DNA of 64,000 nt, taken from Xylanimonas cellulosilytica DSM 15894. Its GTDB lineage: Bacteria > Actinomycetota > Actinomycetes > Actinomycetales > Cellulomonadaceae. Made by a program: the position numbers and the translations under genes. The stretch lies in assembly GCF_000024965.1 (NCBI RefSeq), contig NC_013530.1, forward strand, positions 2,914,001-2,978,000, written 5' to 3'. Positions within the stretch are counted from its first letter, which is position 1, and each line of letters opens with the position of its first letter. The notes beneath the pieces were generated by a model that saw only the letters and a program-made list of their open reading frames with translations, was not told the origin of the DNA and made no database searches. This document shows positions 59,833-64,000 of this stretch, piece by piece.

Positions 59833-60424
59833 GGGGCGGGGTGATGCCTTCCGGGAGGCGGTCGAGCAGCGCCGTGCACGCGGACGGGTCGCCGTCGCGG
59901 CAGGAGCTCGCGAGGTCGCGCAGCTCCCCGGCGTCGGAGGCGAGCGTCGCCAGGCCGCTCGGCCCGAGGTCGCGGGCGAGGTCCCACGCGGCGCCCAGGT
60001 CGCCGTCGGCGAACCGGTCGACGGTCGCGGACAGCCCCGCGTACTGCTCGGAGACCCGCGCCACGCCGTGCAGTCCGCCCCGGAGGTCGTCCCCGTAGGC
60101 GTCCCACGCCAGGTACAGCACGATGCCGACGACGACCGTGAGGCCCAGCTGGAGGACACCGAGGGTGATGCCCGCCTTCGCCAGGCCGCGCCCACGGGTG
60201 CCGCGCCGCGACGCCCGGCCGACGCCGATCGCGCCGAGCAGGATCGCGACCAGGCACAGCAACGGGACGACCAGGCCGACCAGTGCGGTGACGAACGACG
60301 CGACGGACGGGCCGTCGGTCCGGTCGGGGGCGGGCGTGTGCGTCCCCGCGGCGGCGTGGCGCGGGACCGCCGGCAGCTCGCGGGTCGGCGGCTGGGACGG
60401 TTCGAGCACAGCGGAGTGGCTCAC
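59822..60424 (-). CDS. Small membrane protein, DUF4190-like
   Basis: The 200-residue protein has a proline-rich N-terminus (1–40), two membrane helices (about 41–68 and 83–106) with a small basic loop 'GRASRRGTRGRGLAKAG', typical of DUF4190-like proteins, and a soluble C-terminal part. GTG 60424 is preceded by GAGGAGG. The coding region ends inside a dispersed repeat: the last residues PPPGG and the TGA stop come from it, so the original C-terminus may have been lost. Function is unknown. Confidence 0.7.
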   Translation of the reverse strand: MSHSAVLEPSQPPTRELPAVPRHAAAGTHTPAPDRTDGPSVASFVTALVGLVVPLLCLVAILLGAIGVGRASRRGTRGRGLAKAGITLGVLQLGLTVVVGIVLYLAWDAYGDDLRGGLHGVARVSEQYAGLSATVDRFADGDLGAAWDLARDLGPSGLATLASDAGELRDLASSCRDGDPSACTALLDRLPEGITPPPGG

Positions 60425-60564
60425 AGGACCTCCTCGTCGTGGGCGTGCCTGACCGTAGCGGAGGTGGCACGCACGGCGAAAGCGAGTGCGGGCACGGGCC
60501 TCGAAGCACGAGCATCGCCCCTGCCCCGATGCCCGACATCCCCGGACTATCTGAAATGTAGAGA

Positions 60565-61770
60565 ATGCACAATGCGGAGAGCCGGCCCGGGATAATCACC
60601 CGCAAAGATCGCGTGTCGCAACAATCAATGACTGCTGTGAACTGCTGGGATGCCGGGGTGGAATCCAGACCGCCAACGGTTCTCGTCGTTCCGAACACCG
60701 TCTTTTTCCCCCCGTACCTTGAGGAGCTGCCCGCGCTCGCAGCCGACGGGTCGACCCCGCGCACGTGGATCTGCGACCTCACCAGCAAGGTCACGGTCCT
60801 CGACCAGCGTCTTCTCACGCTCCCGTCCCGGGCACGTCGGTCGGTCTACTCGCGACTGCCGATGTGGGTCGTCCAGGTGCTGGAGGTGTTTCGGGTCGGG
60901 CGCAGGTACGACGTGATCTTCTGCTGGGGCGTCGCGAATGTCGCGCTGGTCCTGGCCGTCATGCTTCGGCTCACTGGCCGCCGCATCACCGTCGTCGCTC
61001 TGCTGACACGCGTCTCGGAGTCCAAGAAAGCACGCCTCCTGCGCGTGGCGCACCCAGGGCTCGCGAAGATCGTGCTTCCGCCCGTCGTCCAGCGGGAGTA
61101 CGCCGTGGCACACCTCGGGGTTCCCGCGGAGAAGCTGGTCGGTCTCCCGTGGACCCTCGACCTGGACTTCTGGCGTTCCACGCCCGACACCGAACGGGTC
61201 ACCATCTGCGCGGCCGGCGGTGAGATGCGCGACTATCGCACCCTCATCCGTGCGCTGGAAGGACTCGACATCCCCTGCCACATCGCCGGCAGCCTCGATC
61301 TGGAGAGACGGGACTGGTGGAACGACGACGTCGAGGACCAGCGGACGAGCCTCCCGCCCAACATCACGCTCGGGCCGATGTCCGCCACGGATCTACGGGA
61401 CCTGTACGACCGGTCCCGTTTCGTCGTCGTCCCGCTGCGGCCGACGAACAGCGACAACGGCATCACCTGCATGAACGAGGCCTGGGCGATGGGCCGCGCC
61501 GTCATCGTCTCGGCGGTGGAAGGGCAGCGCGACGCCTTCGAGCACGGCCAGCACGGCGAGTGGGTCCCCGTCGGTGACGTGGAGGCTCTCCGGGACGCGA
61601 TCGTCCGGCTCTGGAACGACCCCGAGCGCACGGCGGCCATGGGCGCGCGGGGGCGCGAGCTCGTGGACCCGCACAAGAGCAACGCGGTGTTCAGTGCCGG
61701 CATGGACACCGTGCTGTCCGCGGCCGCGCAGGCCTCGCTCGGGACGAGCCGGGTCTACCGCCCACGCTGA
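60565..61770 (+). CDS. Glycosyltransferase (GT4-like, GT-B fold)
   Basis: The 401-residue protein has a C-terminal GT-B donor-binding half: 'NITLGPMSATDLRDLYDRSRFVVVPL' in parts, 'NGITCMNEAWAMGRAVIVS', 'GEWVPVGDVEALRDAIVRL'. The glutamate in 'CMNEAWAMG' matches the EX7E region of GT4 enzymes. It likely transfers a sugar during exopolysaccharide or envelope glycan synthesis. The start is uncertain: ATG 60565, ATG 60628 and GTG 60658 are all in frame and none has a good ribosome-binding site. The upstream stretch (60535–60625) is richer in A/T than its surroundings. Confidence 0.75.
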   Translation: MHNAESRPGIITRKDRVSQQSMTAVNCWDAGVESRPPTVLVVPNTVFFPPYLEELPALAADGSTPRTWICDLTSKVTVLDQRLLTLPSRARRSVYSRLPMWVVQVLEVFRVGRRYDVIFCWGVANVALVLAVMLRLTGRRITVVALLTRVSESKKARLLRVAHPGLAKIVLPPVVQREYAVAHLGVPAEKLVGLPWTLDLDFWRSTPDTERVTICAAGGEMRDYRTLIRALEGLDIPCHIAGSLDLERRDWWNDDVEDQRTSLPPNITLGPMSATDLRDLYDRSRFVVVPLRPTNSDNGITCMNEAWAMGRAVIVSAVEGQRDAFEHGQHGEWVPVGDVEALRDAIVRLWNDPERTAAMGARGRELVDPHKSNAVFSAGMDTVLSAAAQASLGTSRVYRPR

Positions 61771-61778
61771 GCGACGCG

Positions 61779-62375
61779 TCACTCCTCAGCGCTGGGACGC
61801 AGCACACCGTCGCTCTCGCTGTACAGCTCGCCGGTCGCCGGGCACGTCCACGAGCCGTCGCCTGCCGCGACAAGAGGAACGCCCGCACGCCCGACCCAGC
61901 GGATCCGCCGCGCCGGCACGCCCGCGACGAGGGCGAAGTCCGGCACGTCCTGGGTCACCACGGACCCGGCGGCGACGGTGGCCCAGCGCCCCACGGTCAC
62001 GGGGGCGATGCAGACGGCCCGCGCCCCGATCGAGGCACCCTCGCGCACCGTCACGCCGACGGCGTCCCAGTCGTGCGCGGACTTGAGCGAGCCGTCGGGG
62101 TTGATCGCGCGCGGGTAGAGGTCGTTCGTGAGCACGACGGCCGGCCCGATGAAGACCCCGTCCTCCAGGACGGCGGGTTCGTAGACCAGCGAGTAGTTCT
62201 GCAGCTTGCAGTTCGCCCCGATGCGCACCCCCGGGCCGACGTACGCACCGCGCCCGATGTTGCACCCGGGGCCGACGACGGCGTCCTCGCGCACCTGGGC
62301 GAGGTGCCAGACGGACGTCCCCTCCCCCACCGTCGCCCGCTCGTCGACGTCCGCGGACTCCGCGATCTTGGCCAT
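61779..62375 (-). CDS. Left-handed beta-helix acyltransferase (WbpD/WlbB-like sugar N-acetyltransferase)
   Basis: The 198-residue protein is built of hexapeptide repeats ('VVGPGCNIGRGAYVGPGV', 'IGARAVCIAPVTVGRWATV') forming a left-handed beta-helix, as in UDP-2-acetamido-3-amino-glucuronate acetyltransferases. 'NDLYPRAINPDG' is a conserved part of this group. It would acetylate a nucleotide-linked amino sugar for cell-surface glycan. ATG 62375 has GGAGGG upstream and overlaps the preceding stop. It converges with the glycosyltransferase gene, with only eight bases between. Confidence 0.82.
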   Translation of the reverse strand: MAKIAESADVDERATVGEGTSVWHLAQVREDAVVGPGCNIGRGAYVGPGVRIGANCKLQNYSLVYEPAVLEDGVFIGPAVVLTNDLYPRAINPDGSLKSAHDWDAVGVTVREGASIGARAVCIAPVTVGRWATVAAGSVVTQDVPDFALVAGVPARRIRWVGRAGVPLVAAGDGSWTCPATGELYSESDGVLRPSAEE

Positions 62376-63286
62376 CAGCTCGTTCCCTCCTGGGCCGTCG
62401 GCCCACCGTCCAGGGACGCCAGCGCGGCGCCCAGCTCGAGTGCTGCCGCGGCCGCGACGAGCGCCGCGCCGGCGAGGAGCACGGCCGCGGCGATCAGGCC
62501 GACCGCTGCGGCGCCGCCCGACGGGGTGACGCTCGCCAGGGCGAGCGCCCCGACCACCGTCACCCCGGCCCCCGCCGCCCCCACGCGGTTGCGCGCGGAC
62601 CGGTGCGCCACGCCACGCTCGCTCGCACGGCCTGAGGCCACCACCCGGACCACCCCGGAGGCGACCAGCGACCACACGGTGACCATCACCAGCGAGGCGA
62701 CGCCGTCCGCGACGGTGTGCCACCGGGCCAGCACGACGCCGACGCCGACGCCCGCGACGACGACCGCCGTCAGCGCGGCCACCAGCGCATGGCCGCGGCG
62801 CACCGCCACGAGCACGGGCACCGCCGCCGCCGCGGCGGCGGCGACGTGTCCGCTCATCTCATGCCACGAGGCCGCCTCCGCCACCCAGTCCGGTGACGGA
62901 GCGAAGCCCACCTTGACCGCCTCGACCGTGCCAAACGCACCGAGGGTCACGACGACGGCGACGACGGCCGCCCGACGTCGCCCGCGGGCGAGCAGGTCGC
63001 GCACGCAGACGGCGACGAGGACCAGCAGGGCGGGCGGGAGCAGGTACTTGATGCCGCCCCGCATGATCCGCCAGATCCCGTCCTGGTTGCCCCCGACCTC
63101 GTGTGCCACCACGGCATCCCAGGCGGGCAGGCGCGGCAGCAGCAGCGGCACCGCGTCGACCCGCGCCGCGACGAGCAGGGCGATCGCCGTCACGCCCGCC
63201 AGGACGGTCGCCGCGAGGCGCCCTCGGCCGCCCGCGGCACGTGGCGGCAGGGCCACGGTCGGGCGGTCTCCGGTCGGCGCATGCAC
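62375..63286 (-). CDS. PAP2-family membrane phosphatase-like protein
   Basis: The 303-residue protein has about eight hydrophobic helices. Two PAP2 motifs are visible: 'SWHEMSGHVAAAAAA' (SGH) and 'LARWHTVADGVAS' (R-x3-H-x3-D). The first motif (KX6RP) is weak ('KVGFAPSPDW'), so activity is uncertain. A lipid-phosphate role in glycan export would fit the neighbours. GTG 63286 has AAGGTGG upstream; an in-frame GTG at 63361 lies inside a palindromic element and is less likely. Confidence 0.68.
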   Translation of the reverse strand: MHAPTGDRPTVALPPRAAGGRGRLAATVLAGVTAIALLVAARVDAVPLLLPRLPAWDAVVAHEVGGNQDGIWRIMRGGIKYLLPPALLVLVAVCVRDLLARGRRRAAVVAVVVTLGAFGTVEAVKVGFAPSPDWVAEAASWHEMSGHVAAAAAAAVPVLVAVRRGHALVAALTAVVVAGVGVGVVLARWHTVADGVASLVMVTVWSLVASGVVRVVASGRASERGVAHRSARNRVGAAGAGVTVVGALALASVTPSGGAAAVGLIAAAVLLAGAALVAAAAALELGAALASLDGGPTAQEGTS

Positions 63287-63328
63287 CTGTCCACCTTGTC
63301 CGACGATGCGGGGCGCTCCGAGGCCTGA

Positions 63329-63393
63329 CGGGGTGAAATCGCCCCTGAGCGTCGCTTTCACCCGAATGGCGCACCGGTCGCCATTTCACCCCG
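63329..63393. promoter_or_regulatory. GGGTGAAA/TTTCACCC element between divergent surface-glycan genes
   Basis: CGGGGTGAAAT (63329–63339) is exactly complementary to ATTTCACCCCG (63383–63393). A third TTTCACCC (63356–63363) lies between. The last two share GTCGC upstream, forming a direct repeat offset by about 27 bp. It looks like a multi-site operator for the PAP2 gene and the WecG-type gene. Confidence 0.5.
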
Positions 63394-63503
63394 AGCCCCG
63401 AGGTTTTCGCCCGCTCCAGCCCGTGGCCAGCCGCGGACCGGCTACTAGCGTGACTGACGCCACGAGACGTCGAGAGCCGACGTCCCAGCGTCCGGAGGAC
63501 AAG

Positions 63504-64000
63504 ATGACGTCGGTCGTCGATCACATCACAACCCGACAGGTCACGGCCTCGACCGCCGCCCCCGCCACCGCGTCCCGCATCCTGCTCGGCGGCGTGCCGG
63601 TGGACCTGCACGACCAGGGCGGCGCCCTGGCAGCGATCCGCGCGCGCAGCGTCGCCACCGAGGGCAAACCTCTCGGGGTGGTCTCCGTGAACCTCGACCA
63701 CCTGCACTGGTTCGGGCACGGCACGGCGCTCAACGGCAACTTCGGCATCCACGAGGGTTCCGCCGCCCCGGTCGGCTGGCTGCACCTCATCGACGGCGCG
63801 CCCATCGCCGAGCAGGCACGGCGCGCGACGGGCCGGCACTGGCCCCGGCTGGCGGGCAGCGACCTCGTGGGCCCGATCCTCGCCGCGGCCGAGATCGACG
63901 GCGTGTCCGTCGGCTTCCTCGGTGGTGCTCCGTCGACGCAGGACGAGCTGCGCACCGAGCTCGCCGAGCGGTATCCGAACCTCCAGGTCGCCGGGATGTG
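63504..64000 (+). CDS. WecG/TagA/CpsF-family glycosyltransferase, N-terminal part
   Basis: The gene runs past the window end; 165 residues are visible. The family core is clear: 'VSVNLDHLHWF', 'VGWLHLIDGAPIA', 'HWPRLAGSDLVGPIL' and 'GVSVGFLGGAPST'. GT26 enzymes of this type add N-acetylmannosaminuronic acid, ManNAc or related sugars to a lipid-linked precursor in teichoic acid or exopolysaccharide synthesis. ATG 63504 has GGAGGA upstream. A -10-like TAGCGT lies near 63446. Confidence 0.85.
   Translation, partial: MTSVVDHITTRQVTASTAAPATASRILLGGVPVDLHDQGGALAAIRARSVATEGKPLGVVSVNLDHLHWFGHGTALNGNFGIHEGSAAPVGWLHLIDGAPIAEQARRATGRHWPRLAGSDLVGPILAAAEIDGVSVGFLGGAPSTQDELRTELAERYPNLQVAGM

Overview
The window is very GC-rich, gene-dense chromosomal DNA from a Gram-positive actinobacterium. 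The eno–ftsB–DUF501–ppx order, GTG starts, leaderless promoters, lipoprotein sugar-binding proteins and multi-domain xylanases suggest a plant-polysaccharide degrader of the Micrococcales (Cellulomonas/Promicromonospora-like). The genus is inferred from style, not from a search.

Layout. 1–278 is the end of an RsmC/RlmG-type methyltransferase. 422–5336 is a CUT1 sugar importer without ATPase, followed by glucuronate isomerase. 5433–8957 (minus) is a compact three-gene cluster: a TIR-domain protein, a SLOG-domain membrane protein and a SLATT-like membrane protein. It looks like a nucleotide-signalling defence system with a membrane effector and is the most interesting item here. 9117–29236 returns to carbohydrate use: a GH43-like enzyme, rhamnulokinase, tagaturonate reductase, a Gfo/Idh/MocA oxidoreductase, a putative six-hairpin glycosidase, a LacI regulator, a second importer (LplB/LplC/lipoprotein type), GH39 xylosidase, a YesL/DUF624 protein, a GH35-like enzyme, fructuronate reductase and mannonate dehydratase. 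Together these point to uptake and breakdown of xylan and pectin fragments carrying uronic acids and rhamnose.

29349–47489 is mixed. It holds a secreted beta-helix protein, FKBP, a GH15 enzyme, cystathionine beta-synthase, a Bax-1 protein, an ABC exporter pair, an MFS transporter, an unusual tRNA with anticodon UAA, a type II NADH dehydrogenase, a PadR/membrane-protein pair, and the ppx–DUF501–ftsB–enolase block. 47779–55687 carries two large secreted GH10 xylanases with matching tails. 55831–59487 is mfd. 59822–64000 has a small membrane protein, a glycosyltransferase, an acyltransferase, a PAP2 protein and the start of a WecG/TagA/CpsF glycosyltransferase, an envelope or exopolysaccharide flavour.

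Regulation seen in the sequence. A 14-bp LacI-type palindrome centred on ACG sits just downstream of the -10 box of the first importer, uxaC and uxuB. CGAAA-N-TTTCG-like dyads lie upstream of the LacI gene and of one xylanase. Strong GC hairpins follow many genes.

Repeats. A ~25-bp palindromic element (GGTGGTT, 11-nt centre, AACCACC) occurs about 25 times. It is found between genes, in frame inside four protein genes, and twice supplies the stop codon. A second, larger hairpin family (ends TTTGAACGTA) has two clear copies.
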